A DNA stretch of 64,000 bases, from NCBI GenBank assembly GCA_040879985.1, contig JBBDJH010000004.1, forward strand, positions 1 to 64,000, given 5' to 3'. This document shows positions 14,993-23,723 of this stretch, piece by piece. A program made the translations under genes and the position numbers. Source of the stretch: VRUE01 sp040879985. Lineage in GTDB: Bacteria > Actinomycetota > Thermoleophilia > Solirubrobacterales > 70-9. How positions within the stretch are numbered: the first letter of the stretch is position 1; every line of letters begins with the position of its first letter. The notes beneath the pieces were generated by a model. That model was not told the origin of the DNA and did not search any database. It saw nothing but the letters and a program-made list of their open reading frames with translations.

Positions 14993-17332
14993 ATGCAGCC
15001 AGGGAACCCGCCCCGCCGCAGGGGAGCAAGCGCAATCGCGCTCGCCGCCCTCGCGCTGGCCTGCGCCCTCGCCCCCGCATCGGCCGGAGCCGCCGCGGCG
15101 CGTCCAGGCGACGGCGCCCTCTCGGCCCGGCTGGCGCCAAAGGTAGTCGAGGACGATGGCGCGTTCGCTCCAGGCGAGGCGATCGTGCGGTTCGAACCGG
15201 GAGCACCACCGGCGATCCGCCGCGATGCTCGCGACGACGCCAACGTCGAGTTCGCAGACACGGTCGGGCTGCCCCACGCCCAGCTAGTCAGCCTCGACGG
15301 ATCGGTCGAGGCAGCGGTCAGGCGCTTGGAGCGCCAGCCGGGAGTGGCCTACGCCCAGCCGAACTACCGCTACCAGGCGTCGGCTCCCGCCCCGATCCCG
15401 GACGACACCTTCTTCGACGAACTCTGGGGCCTCTCCGACCCCGCGATGCCAGATCCGGGGGTCGGCGCCCTGGAGGCGTGGGAAGTGGGCGAAGAAGGCG
15501 ACGGCCAGGTGATCGCGGTCCTCGATACCGGAGTCGACCTGACCCACCCGGACCTAGTGGGAAACCTCTGGACGAACCCGAGCCCGGGCATCGATGGAGA
15601 TGTTCATGGATATGACTTTGTCGATGGGGACGGGGATCCTGACGACTACAACTTCCATGGAACCCATGTTGCCGGCACGGCTGCGGCAAGCGCCGGCAAC
15701 AACCTGGGGGTCGCTGGGGTCGCTCCGCAGGCCGAGATCATGGCCGTGCGAGTGCTCGACGGCGACGGCAGCGGCACGACCGCCGACATCGCCGCCGGAA
15801 TCGACTACGCCGCCGACAACGCCGCGGGCGTGATCAACATGAGTCTTGGGGGGCCCGCCAGCTCTGGCGGCGACAAAGCGATGTCCGAAGCGATCGCGAG
15901 GGCAGGCGAAGCCGACACGGTCGTGGTAGTCGCGGCGGGCAACGAAGGTGCCGACAACGACACCGACCCGCACACGCCCTGTGCGCTCTCGAATCCGAAC
16001 ATCATCTGCGTTGCCGCTCTCAACCAGTCCGGCAGCCTCGCCGGCTTCTCCAACTACGGCCTCAAGACGGTCGACATAGCCGCGCCCGGTACGAGCACCC
16101 TCAGCGCCAAGACCGACTACGGCCCTTCCTTGTTCACGGATGATTTCGAGTCCGGGCTAGGGCTCTGGACCACCGAAGCATTCGATGGCGGCAAGCTGTG
16201 GGGCGAAAGCTCGAACGCTGCGGGTGGCGTGCTGTCGGCAACCGACAGCCCTGGAGAGGATTACGGCCAGCAGGAGGCCGGCGCCGAATTCCTCGCCGAA
16301 TCGGTTCTCTACACCAGCTCACCGGTGGACCTCAGTGGAGAGCGCGGCTGCCGTGAGCACTTCAGGGCGGCCTACGAGATCGAGCCGTCCGACGGTTTCT
16401 TCGCCGGTGCGTTTGCGAGCGGCCTGGCATCAAGCTTCGACGGGGAACTCTTCGACGGCACCTCCCCCGGGTTCCCGAAATCGTTCTCCCGGGAGCAGGC
16501 GTCGGTCTCGGAGTTGGACAACCGCAGCGACGTACACGCGATCCTCGCCATCCTGTCTGACGAGGAAATCGAGCTGGACGGCGCCTATGTCGACGACCTC
16601 CGTCTCTTTTGTCGAGACGAGAGCTATGTGAACGAAATTGCGAACAGCAGCAACTACGACCAACCAGGCTCAGGCAACTACGTCCGTTTCGCGGGCACCT
16701 CGATGGCGACGCCGCACGTAGCCGGAGTAGTGGCACTGGTCCGCTCGGCGGCGCCTGGACTGAGCCTGCAGCAGGTCATCAGCGCGGTACTCGACGGAGC
16801 TTCCGCGATACCGGACCCCGATCCGGAAAGGCCGACGGCGACGTTCGGTATCGCCGACGCCTGTAAGGCGATCGCCGTTGCGACCGGAAGCAACATTGAA
16901 GTGGATTGTCCGGCCAGCACGACTCCGGTGATTCCGCCACCGCCGGAGGAAGAGGAGGAGGCGGAGGAGGAGACGCCACCCGCGAGCCCGCTACCGCCGG
17001 CCGATATCGCCCCACCCCCACTCAGCCAGCCGCGAGACAACACGGACCGCGTTCGCCCCCATACCTTCTTCCGCCACCGGCCGCCGAGGCTGATCCGGAC
17101 CCGGCACCGCACGGCCAGGGTTGTGTTTCGCTTCCGCTCGAACGAGGCCGGCGTCACGTTCCTCTGCCAGTGGGACCGCAGGCGCTACCGGGTTTGTCGG
17201 GAGCGATTCGTGCGGCGGTTCGGGCGTGGCCGGCATGTGCTGCGGGTCAAGGCTCGCGACGCGGCGGGCAACGTCGACCGCACGCCAGCCGTGCATCGCT
17301 TCCGGGTGAAGCGGGTCCCGAAGCGCCGTTAG
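14993..17332 (+). CDS. Secreted subtilisin-like serine protease (S8) with an inserted domain
   Basis: A 779-residue exported protease. An N-terminal signal peptide (Ala/Leu-rich, residues ~12-36) is followed by a propeptide-like region with AIVRFEPG and PGVAYAQPNYRY. The catalytic triad is Asp in VIAVLDTGVDLTHPDL (~178), His in NFHGTHVAGT (~222) and Ser in GTSMATPHVAGV (~570). About 160 residues between APGTSTLSAKT and the Ser motif do not belong to the protease fold and look like an inserted beta-sandwich (FESGLGLW, DGAYVDDLRLFC). The C-terminus is a Pro/Glu-rich linker, then an Ig-like domain (FRFRSNEAGVTFLCQWD ... RVKARDAAGNVD) and a basic tail. ATG at 14993 is chosen over the adjacent GTG at 14990 because of AGGAA spacing. 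Confidence 0.9.
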   Translation: MQPGNPPRRRGASAIALAALALACALAPASAGAAAARPGDGALSARLAPKVVEDDGAFAPGEAIVRFEPGAPPAIRRDARDDANVEFADTVGLPHAQLVSLDGSVEAAVRRLERQPGVAYAQPNYRYQASAPAPIPDDTFFDELWGLSDPAMPDPGVGALEAWEVGEEGDGQVIAVLDTGVDLTHPDLVGNLWTNPSPGIDGDVHGYDFVDGDGDPDDYNFHGTHVAGTAAASAGNNLGVAGVAPQAEIMAVRVLDGDGSGTTADIAAGIDYAADNAAGVINMSLGGPASSGGDKAMSEAIARAGEADTVVVVAAGNEGADNDTDPHTPCALSNPNIICVAALNQSGSLAGFSNYGLKTVDIAAPGTSTLSAKTDYGPSLFTDDFESGLGLWTTEAFDGGKLWGESSNAAGGVLSATDSPGEDYGQQEAGAEFLAESVLYTSSPVDLSGERGCREHFRAAYEIEPSDGFFAGAFASGLASSFDGELFDGTSPGFPKSFSREQASVSELDNRSDVHAILAILSDEEIELDGAYVDDLRLFCRDESYVNEIANSSNYDQPGSGNYVRFAGTSMATPHVAGVVALVRSAAPGLSLQQVISAVLDGASAIPDPDPERPTATFGIADACKAIAVATGSNIEVDCPASTTPVIPPPPEEEEEAEEETPPASPLPPADIAPPPLSQPRDNTDRVRPHTFFRHRPPRLIRTRHRTARVVFRFRSNEAGVTFLCQWDRRRYRVCRERFVRRFGRGRHVLRVKARDAAGNVDRTPAVHRFRVKRVPKRR

Positions 17333-17769
17333 CGGCGGAGTTCGCGCTGGAAGACGTCCTCGCCGATCGCGAGACGCCAGGGGCCATCGGCCGATTCCGT
17401 CGCGCGGAAGTCGCGGAAGTCGAAGGTGAGAATGGGAAGGCTGTGGCGCTCTGCGATCGCCATCACGCTGGCATCGACCAAACCGATCCCAAGCGAGGCG
17501 TACTTTCTGTCGACCTCCACGGCCCGCCGCATCAGACCCGACGTCATGTAGGCAATCTCGTGCGAACCCCCCACTACCGTCTTCAGAAATCGGCGAGCCG
17601 CGTCGCCGCCGAGCCTATTGCGGGCCAGGTGGTCGACCTCGATCATCACGGGCGACGGTACGACGCCCATCCGACGCAGTCGGCGCAACGCCGTGGACGC
17701 CATCTGGTGGGCTGGATCTGACTTGTCAAGAGCCGAAACAAGCGGGCCGGTGTCAATCACGATCTGCAT
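17329..17769 (-). CDS. vapC: VapC-type PIN-domain ribonuclease toxin, module 2
   Basis: A 146-residue PIN protein. IVIDTGPLVSALDKSDPAH carries the first catalytic Asp, VPSPVMIEVDHLA the conserved Glu, and GLVDASVMAIAERHSLPIL with LTFDFRDFRA the distal acidic residues. ATG at 17769 starts directly at the PIN strand; the upstream extension has no domain content. It overlaps its antitoxin gene by 17 nt and ends overlapping the convergent subtilase stop by 4 nt. Predicted function is RNA cleavage when released from the antitoxin. Confidence 0.82.
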   Translation of the reverse strand: MQIVIDTGPLVSALDKSDPAHQMASTALRRLRRMGVVPSPVMIEVDHLARNRLGGDAARRFLKTVVGGSHEIAYMTSGLMRRAVEVDRKYASLGIGLVDASVMAIAERHSLPILTFDFRDFRATESADGPWRLAIGEDVFQRELRR

Positions 17770-18028
17770 CGCCGGGCCCCTCCCCAGGGCCCCAGGGCTT
17801 GAGGCCGAGGTATTTCTCATTGTTGATGCCGAGGTCGGGGAGGCCACTCTCGCCGGCGCCGATGTAGTCGAGCGAAATCTCCTGCTCGTCCCCGCGTGCG
17901 CCCAACTCGATCAGGCGCACGATCGTGGCCGAGAACGACTCGCCCTCGCGGGCTCGCTCACGCACGAGCTCCTCGGCGTCATGGGGGATGTAGATCGTCC
18001 GTCGGGGCACAGCCTGAGCCTGAGTCAT
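17753..18028 (-). CDS. vapB: VapB-type antitoxin, module 2
   Basis: A 91-residue protein with an N-terminal ribbon-helix-helix pattern (RRTIYIPHDAEELVRERA, then SFSATIVRLIELGAR) and an acidic C-terminal tail suited to bind the toxin. ATG at 18028 is chosen because it precedes the domain closely. It is the first gene of the pair and overlaps the toxin by 17 nt. It differs clearly from the module-1 antitoxin, so the two modules are not recent duplicates. Confidence 0.7.
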   Translation of the reverse strand: MTQAQAVPRRTIYIPHDAEELVRERAREGESFSATIVRLIELGARGDEQEISLDYIGAGESGLPDLGINNEKYLGLKPWGPGEGPGDADRD

Positions 18029-18130
18029 GTCAAGAGTATGAACGGGCCGATCATACCAATGGCACGCAGATCCAAAATCTTCCGCAACTTCAATCGCGCG
18101 GCTTTGCAACAACTGCCCAGCGCCCCCGGC

Positions 18131-20269
18131 TCAGCCCCGCAGGCGTTCGGCCAGTCCGGAGTAGCGGCTGCCGCTGTCGTCGCGGCGGATCGCCATCTCG
18201 AGCGCGGCGGGGTCGCCGATCAGGACGCAGTTGGTGCGGGCGCGGGTGATCGCCGTGTAGAGCAGCGGCCGGCTCAGCATGCGGGCGTGGGAGCGGTGGC
18301 AGACGGCGACGACGACGGGGACCTCGCACCCCTGCGCCTTGTGGACCGAGATCGCGTAGGCGAGGCGCAGGGTCGCCGTCTCGCCGTAGGGGATGCTCAG
18401 CGCGGCGCCCTCGTCCGTGTCGACGAGGATCGCCTCCTCCCCCGGGTCGTCCTCGCGCAGGAAGACAATCGAGCCGTTCATCAGCCCCAGCTCGTGCGAG
18501 TTGCGGGTCTGGATCAGCCGGTCGCCGATGCGGAAGCGCTCGCTCACCGCCGCCCGCCCGTCCGGGTTGAGCCGCGCCTGCAGGCGCTCGTTGAGCGCGT
18601 CGATCCCGACCGCCCCCTTGTACATCGGCGCCAGCACCTGCACCTCGCGGATCGGGTCGACGCCGAAGCTCGCCGGCGCCCGCTCGGCGACCACCTCGAC
18701 CACGGTCTCCAGGGCGCGCTCCGGGCTCGGCCGGTCGATGAAGAAGAAGTCGTGGTCCTGGTCGCCCTGCGGCTGCAGGTGCGGCGGCCGGCCCTGGTTG
18801 ATCTCGTGGGCGGCGGTGGTGATCATCGATCGCGCCGCCTGGCGGAAGATCTGGGTCAGCCGCACCACCGGGGCGACGCCGGCGGCGATCAGGTCCTCGA
18901 AGGGCTTGCCGGCGCCGATCGGCGGCAGCTGGTCGGCGTCGCCGACGAAGACGACGTGGGTCGTCTCGGCCAGGCCGCCGAGCAGGACCTCGATCAGGCG
19001 CAGGTTCAGCATCGAGGCCTCGTCGACGATCGCCAGCTCGGCGGGCAGCGGGTGGCCGGGCCGGTAGGCGGGCTCGCGCCCCGGCATCCACTCGAGCATC
19101 CGGTGGATCGTCTGCGCCTCGTGCCCGGTCGCCTCCTCGAGCCGGCGGGCGGCGCGGCCGGTCGGCGCGCAGAGCGCGATCGGGACGCCGGCCCGCTGGG
19201 CCTCGGCGACGATCGCCTTCGTGCAGGCGGTCTTGCCGACGCCGGGGCCGCCGGTGAGGACCGAGATCCGCGCCGCGAAGGCGCCGCGCACCGCCGCCCA
19301 CTGCTCCTCGGTCAGCTCCGCCTCGTCCTCCACCCCGAGCGGCGGCGTCTCCCCCGGGTCGTGGTCGAGGTGGGGCTCGGCGGCGGCCCGGGCGGCCAGC
19401 GTCGCCGCGACGGCGACCTCGCCGGCGTGGGTCGGCTCGCGGTAGGCGCGCCCCTGGTCGAGCAGCAGGCCGCGCGCCTGGCCCGGCACGTCGGGGTCGG
19501 GCCGCAACCCGATCAGCTTCGCGGTGCGCTCGTTGAGCTCGTCCAGCGGCAGGTAGGCGTTGCCCTGCTGCTCGGCCTCGGAGAGGGCGAAGACCGCGGC
19601 CGCCTGGGCGCGCCGGTCGGACTCCGGCGGCACGTCGGCGGCGAGGGCGATCTTGTCGGCGCGGGCGAAGCCGACGCCGGCGACCTCGGTCAGCCGGTAG
19701 GGGTCCTCGTGCAGGACGGTCAGCGCCCGCTCGGCGAAGCGGGCGTGGATCGGCGCCGCCAGGTGGGCCAGCCCGTGCGGGGCCAGCTGCACGTGCAGGT
19801 CGCGGATCGCCCGCGAGGCGTGCCAGGACTCGGCCGCGGCGGCGGCCTGCGCGGCGCTGACCCCGCGCAGGTCGGCGAAGACGCCGGCCGGGTCGGCGGC
19901 GATCGCCCCCAGCACCCCCTCGCCGTGCTCGTCGACGAGCCGCTCGGCGCGGGCCGGCCCGATGTGGCGCAGCGTCGTCAGGTAGGCGACCTGGCCGGCC
20001 CGGTCGGCCGGATCGAGCGGCAGCGCGCCGCGCGCCTTGAGCTGGCGCCCGTAGCGCGAGTGGGTCTGCCAGTCGCCGCTGACTTCGGCCCGGTCGCCGG
20101 CGCTCAGGTGGGCGACCGGGCCGACCAGGGCAAAGCCCTCGCCGCTCTCGGCCTCCTGCACCTCGAGCACCGCGTAGCCGTCGTCCTCGGCGCTGAAGAT
20201 GACGCCGAGCACCTCGACCGTGCCGGTGAACGCGGCCGCATCGGCGTCGAAGAGCGTCGCGGCATCCAT
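18131..20269 (-). CDS. recD2: RecD2-type ATP-dependent 5'-3' DNA helicase
   Basis: A 712-residue SF1B helicase. The N-terminal OB-like domain (GTVEVLGVIFSAEDDGYAVL) and helix-hairpin-helix region (LTTLRHIGPARAERLVDE) are typical of RecD2, which acts without RecBC. Walker A is LTGGPGVGKTACTKAIV (~residue 340), motif II is AIVDEASMLN, and the C-terminal SH3-like and RecA2 parts end with AYAISVHKAQGCEVPVVV and RPLLYTAITRARTNCVLIG. ATG at 20269 is chosen from the domain start. Length is normal. It is divergent from the transporter at 20313. Confidence 0.9.
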   Translation of the reverse strand: MDAATLFDADAAAFTGTVEVLGVIFSAEDDGYAVLEVQEAESGEGFALVGPVAHLSAGDRAEVSGDWQTHSRYGRQLKARGALPLDPADRAGQVAYLTTLRHIGPARAERLVDEHGEGVLGAIAADPAGVFADLRGVSAAQAAAAAESWHASRAIRDLHVQLAPHGLAHLAAPIHARFAERALTVLHEDPYRLTEVAGVGFARADKIALAADVPPESDRRAQAAAVFALSEAEQQGNAYLPLDELNERTAKLIGLRPDPDVPGQARGLLLDQGRAYREPTHAGEVAVAATLAARAAAEPHLDHDPGETPPLGVEDEAELTEEQWAAVRGAFAARISVLTGGPGVGKTACTKAIVAEAQRAGVPIALCAPTGRAARRLEEATGHEAQTIHRMLEWMPGREPAYRPGHPLPAELAIVDEASMLNLRLIEVLLGGLAETTHVVFVGDADQLPPIGAGKPFEDLIAAGVAPVVRLTQIFRQAARSMITTAAHEINQGRPPHLQPQGDQDHDFFFIDRPSPERALETVVEVVAERAPASFGVDPIREVQVLAPMYKGAVGIDALNERLQARLNPDGRAAVSERFRIGDRLIQTRNSHELGLMNGSIVFLREDDPGEEAILVDTDEGAALSIPYGETATLRLAYAISVHKAQGCEVPVVVAVCHRSHARMLSRPLLYTAITRARTNCVLIGDPAALEMAIRRDDSGSRYSGLAERLRG

Positions 20270-20312
20270 GCCGTCGAGGCTAGTCAACCGACCCCGCAGC
20301 CACAATGCGGGC

Positions 20313-21014
20313 GTGGGCGAAGCGGTCCTCTTTGCGGTTGTTGCCTCGAGCGCGCTGCCGCTCGGCGCGCTGATCGCGGTCTGGCGCCCGCCGCCGCGCC
20401 AGGTCACCGCGGCGCTGCTCGGCTTCGCCTCCGGCGCCCTGATCACCGCGGTCGCCTTCGAGCTCTTCGAGAAAGCCTTCGTGCACGGCGGCGCCTGGCG
20501 CGCCGGGCTCGCCTTCTTCGCCGGGGCGACCGCCTTCATCCTCGTCGACGGCTGGCTCGAGCGGCGCCAGGCGCGCCAGCGGGCGCGCGGCGGCGTCGTC
20601 GGCCTCGCCCTGCTGGCCGGCGTGACGCTGGACGGGGTCCCGGAGAACCTCGCGATGGGAGTCGCCCTGCTCGAGGGCGGCGCCGTCACCCTGCTGGTGG
20701 CGATCTTCGCCTCCAACCTGCCGGAGGCGATCGTCGGCGCCGAGAAGATGCGCGAGGAACGCGGCGATCGCGAGATCGTCGCGATCTGGACCGCGACCGC
20801 GGGGCTGCTGGCGGTCGCGGTCGTCGTCGGCTACGTGGCGCTGCAGGGCGTCGGCGCGAGCGGCCTCGCCTGGCCGCTCGGCTTCGCCGCGGGCGCCGTG
20901 CTCGCCTCGTTAGCCGACACGCTGATGCCCGAGGCCTACGGCGAGGGAGGCCCGCCGGTCGCCTACGCAACCGCGCTCGGCTTCCTCACCTCGTTCCTGA
21001 TCTCAGCAGCCTGA
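20313..21014 (+). CDS. ZIP-family-like metal transporter
   Basis: A 233-residue membrane protein with about seven to eight hydrophobic segments. The core signature of the ZIP family, LDGVPENLAMGVALLEGG, is present in the middle, and a matching late segment (IFASNLPEAIVGAEKM) fits the next helix. It probably moves zinc or another divalent metal. GTG at 20313 is used, 43 nt from the divergent recD2 start. It ends directly before the family A palindrome. Confidence 0.75.
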   Translation: MGEAVLFAVVASSALPLGALIAVWRPPPRQVTAALLGFASGALITAVAFELFEKAFVHGGAWRAGLAFFAGATAFILVDGWLERRQARQRARGGVVGLALLAGVTLDGVPENLAMGVALLEGGAVTLLVAIFASNLPEAIVGAEKMREERGDREIVAIWTATAGLLAVAVVVGYVALQGVGASGLAWPLGFAAGAVLASLADTLMPEAYGEGGPPVAYATALGFLTSFLISAA

Positions 21015-21021
21015 GCCGGGG

Positions 21022-21064
21022 GTGGTCGAGGTTTGGGTCGCATAGCGGTTCAAACCTCGACCAC
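21022..21064. repeat. Family A palindrome, copy 1
   Basis: GTGGTCGAGGTTTG pairs with CAAACCTCGACCAC. The loop is GGTCGCATAGCGGTT, the reverse-orientation version of the loop in the copies at 36858 and 42031. It fills the space between the ZIP-like gene and the small Cys protein gene. Confidence 0.9.
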
Positions 21065-21066
21065 GG

Positions 21067-21264
21067 TCATCGGCCGGGCGCCGGGCCGCCGGGCGGGGCG
21101 GGCGGCTCGTGGCCGCGGCACGCGAGTACCGGCAGCCGTGGGTAGCGCGGGTAGGCCGGGTCCTTGCGCGAGCGCATGCAGAGGCTGAAGACCGATCCCC
21201 GCGTGTTGGGGACGAGCTGCTGGTGGATGCAGTTGTCGCAGAGGCCGCGGCTCGCAGATCGCAC
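21067..21264 (-). CDS. Small Cys-rich protein, putative zinc-binding
   Basis: A 65-residue protein. LCDNCIHQQLVPNTRGSVF gives a CxxC pair, with further Cys in FSLCMRSRKD and VLACRGHE, so four Cys could bind one zinc. The phrase YPRYPRLPVLACRG is a conserved ending I associate with small actinobacterial hypothetical proteins. GTG start at 21264. The function is unknown. Confidence 0.6.
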   Translation of the reverse strand: MRSASRGLCDNCIHQQLVPNTRGSVFSLCMRSRKDPAYPRYPRLPVLACRGHEPPAPPGGPAPGR

Positions 21265-21398
21265 GGGCCGACGCTACCGCGACGGGCGCCCGCGCCGATT
21301 TGTTGGCGGCGATAGTTGCGCTCCGCGGCGATCCGGTTTAGGTTGTTTGCAACAAACCGGACCAGTACACGACTCAGGGGGGACCCGGATGAGTCTCG

Positions 21399-22682
21399 AT
21401 GTCTAGTCTCGACGTCTACCTGCATGGGAAGCCGATCGGCGCGCTCTCGCCGACCGGGGAAGACAGCTACAGCTTCGCCTACCGGCCGGAGACGGTCGCC
21501 GAGGCGGGCCCGGGCAAGGCGCCGCTCAGCCTCTCGCTGCCGCTGCGCGCCGAGCCGTTCGGCGCCGACGCCAGCCGCGCCTACGTCGAGGGGCTGCTGC
21601 CGCAGGGGCCGCGGCGGCAGGCGATCGCGGAGGAGCTGGGCCTCGACCCGGCCGACGGCTACGGACTGATCGCCGAGCTGGGGGCGGACTGCCTCGGCGC
21701 GGTCAGCTTCCTGGCCGAGGGCGAGGAGCCCGAGGAGGCGGCCCCGCTCGCCTGGCTCAGTGACGACGAACTGGCGGAGGCCGTGCACTGGTCGCCGCAG
21801 CGCTACTTCGACCCGGCCTGCCCGCAGCGGATGCGCTTCGCCCTGCCCGGCGAGCGCCACAAGCTCGCCCTCGTCCGCGACGAGGCCAACGACCGCTGGG
21901 CGTGGCCGCAGCCGGGATCGCCCAGCACCCACATCGTCAAGCCGGAAACGCCGGAACGCCCGGGCCTGGCGGCGACCGAGCACGCCTGCACGCTCGCCTA
22001 CCGCGAACTCGGCTTCCCGGTCGTCCACACCGCCCTGGAGACGATCGCCGGGCAGGCCTGCCTCGTCTCCAAGCGCTTCGACCGCTGGGGAGAAGGCCCG
22101 CGGGCGGAGCGCCTGCACCAGGAGAGCTTCGCGCAGGCGCTCGGCATCGCCCCCGACAGCGCCGAGCGCAGGCTCGCCACCGGAACGCCGAGCCTCGGCG
22201 AGGCCAGCGGCCTGCTGCGGGCGATCGGCGAAGGCGACGCCGTGCAGACGCTGATGCGGGTGACCTTCTGCGACCTCTTCATCGGCTGCACCGAGCTGCG
22301 CGGCGCCAACGCTGCCCTGCTCTTCACCGACGGCGGGCCGATCCTGGCGCCGTTCTACGACATCGCCTCGACCGAGATCTACGGCGAGGTCCGCCCCCGT
22401 CCGATCGTGATCGGCTACGACGTGCCGCCGGCCCCGCTGCTGATCGACCTGCGCCACACGATCGAACTGTGCGACCTCGAGTTCCAGCCCTCGCTGATCG
22501 AATCGGTCGCGCTGATGGGACAGATCAGCATCGCCCTCGGCGCCGTCGCCGCCGACGCCTGGGAGGAGGGCTGGCACCGCCGCGCGATCGACGAGGGGCT
22601 GCAGATCGCCACCTCGCGCGCGCTCGGCTTCCGCGAGGAATCGGAGTACCTGCGCCCGCCGGGCGCGGAGCCGATCAACTAG
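21399..22682 (+). CDS. HipA-like kinase-fold protein with degenerate catalytic loop
   Basis: A 427-residue HipA-family protein. The HipA N-terminal domain (VYLHGKPIGALSPTGE), the nucleotide-binding core (RHKLALVRDE and STHIVKPETPERPG) and RFDRWGEGPRAERLHQESFA match the family. The catalytic loop, normally N-x-D-x-H-x-K-N, reads IGCTELRGANAALL here: the Asp is replaced by Glu and the first Asn, His and Lys are lost, while the final Asn and the later YD (APFYDIAST) remain. No HipB-like antitoxin gene is visible upstream. It could be a pseudokinase, or have altered activity. A short inverted pattern, GTTTG-CAA-CAAAC, lies in the upstream region. Confidence 0.8.
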   Translation: MSSLDVYLHGKPIGALSPTGEDSYSFAYRPETVAEAGPGKAPLSLSLPLRAEPFGADASRAYVEGLLPQGPRRQAIAEELGLDPADGYGLIAELGADCLGAVSFLAEGEEPEEAAPLAWLSDDELAEAVHWSPQRYFDPACPQRMRFALPGERHKLALVRDEANDRWAWPQPGSPSTHIVKPETPERPGLAATEHACTLAYRELGFPVVHTALETIAGQACLVSKRFDRWGEGPRAERLHQESFAQALGIAPDSAERRLATGTPSLGEASGLLRAIGEGDAVQTLMRVTFCDLFIGCTELRGANAALLFTDGGPILAPFYDIASTEIYGEVRPRPIVIGYDVPPAPLLIDLRHTIELCDLEFQPSLIESVALMGQISIALGAVAADAWEEGWHRRAIDEGLQIATSRALGFREESEYLRPPGAEPIN

Positions 22683-22703
22683 CCAGCGGGACTCGGCCAG
22701 ACC

Positions 22704-23705
22704 TCAGGCGCCGACCGCGACGATCACGATGAACGACGTGTAGAGGGCGACCCAGCCGAGCACCGCGGGCAGGGCGAAGCGGTCGCGCCGGTGGAGGATC
22801 TCGTAGGCGAGCAGGCCGCCGGCGAGGCCGAGGCAGATCGAGATCGTCGCGTTGGTGGAGAGCTCCCAGTCGGTGAAGATCAGGCCGATCCCGATCGGGA
22901 TCGTCGACTGGAAGACCATCGCCCCGGTGATGTTGCCGAGCGCCAGCGAGTCCTTGCCTTCGCGGACCCAGAAGAAGCTGTTGACCTTCTCCGGCAGCTC
23001 GGTCGCCAGCGGGGCGAGGATCAGGGCGAGGACGAGCGCCTCGACGCCGATCGACTCGGCGATGTGGAGCAGTTCCTCGACGAAGAGGTGGGCGCCGCCG
23101 ACCATCGTCCCCAGCCCGACGAGCAGCTGGATCGCGCAGAGCAGCAGGCTCGGGTCGGTGCGGCGCTCAGCGCGGCGCTCGAAGATCAGCGGGTCGAGCG
23201 TCGCGTGGTCCTGGACCAGGCCTCCGGCGAGCAGGGTGCGGCGGACGTAGAAGAAGTAGGCGCAGATGACGACAATCCCGACCGGGATCCGCAGCGCGTC
23301 GGGCGCCCCCCAGGCCAGCGCCAGCGCGACCGCGAAGAAGAAGAGGAAGAAGAGCAGGTCGCGCTCCAGGGTCGGCTTGTGGGCTTTCAGCTCGAGCCCC
23401 TGCGCGCGCCGCTCGCGGTAGAGGTAGGCGAAGAGGCCGACCAGGCCCATCGCCAGGGTCGCGAGCAGGAAGGGGGCGCCGACGATCGCCCCGATCGCGA
23501 CGTCTTCGGAGCCCTCGGCGGCGCTGAACAGCGCGACGACCGCGATCAGCGTCTCCGGCATCGCCGTGCCGACCGCGGCGAGCAGGCTGCCGACGGCGCC
23601 TTCGCCGAGCTGCAGCCGGTGGCCCATCCACTCGACCGCGTTGGTGAAGAGCAGCGCCCCGGCGAGGATCACCGCGAAGCTGAGGAACAGCAGGACGACG
23701 GTCAT
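22704..23705 (-). CDS. Sodium/calcium exchanger family membrane protein
   Basis: A 333-residue CaCA-superfamily antiporter. Two inverted halves are visible: GSLLAAVGTAMPETLIAVV in the first and LALILAPLATELPEKVNSFF in the second are the alpha-repeats that form the ion path. About ten hydrophobic segments are present. It probably exports Ca2+ or a related cation in exchange for Na+ or H+. It is convergent with the HipA-like gene (21-nt gap) and precedes the lipoprotein gene's end by 18 nt. Confidence 0.85.
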   Translation of the reverse strand: MTVVLLFLSFAVILAGALLFTNAVEWMGHRLQLGEGAVGSLLAAVGTAMPETLIAVVALFSAAEGSEDVAIGAIVGAPFLLATLAMGLVGLFAYLYRERRAQGLELKAHKPTLERDLLFFLFFFAVALALAWGAPDALRIPVGIVVICAYFFYVRRTLLAGGLVQDHATLDPLIFERRAERRTDPSLLLCAIQLLVGLGTMVGGAHLFVEELLHIAESIGVEALVLALILAPLATELPEKVNSFFWVREGKDSLALGNITGAMVFQSTIPIGIGLIFTDWELSTNATISICLGLAGGLLAYEILHRRDRFALPAVLGWVALYTSFIVIVAVGA

Positions 23706-23723
23706 CGCGCTGGGCCTACCGGG

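Noticed and set aside
15185..15215. tRNA-like T-loop motif (GGTTCGAACC)
   Set aside because: It lies inside the subtilase coding sequence with no acceptor stem or anticodon arm around it.
20199..20312. Longer N-terminus for the ZIP-like transporter
   Set aside because: It would overlap the start of recD2 and has no hydrophobic or family-like sequence; GTG at 20313 fits the first membrane segment.
17618..21145. Very long open frame (about 1175 codons) on the plus strand opposite recD2
   Set aside because: It is the antisense shadow of a high-GC gene; the translation is Arg/Gly/Ala/Asp-rich low complexity without domains, while the minus strand encodes a complete RecD2.
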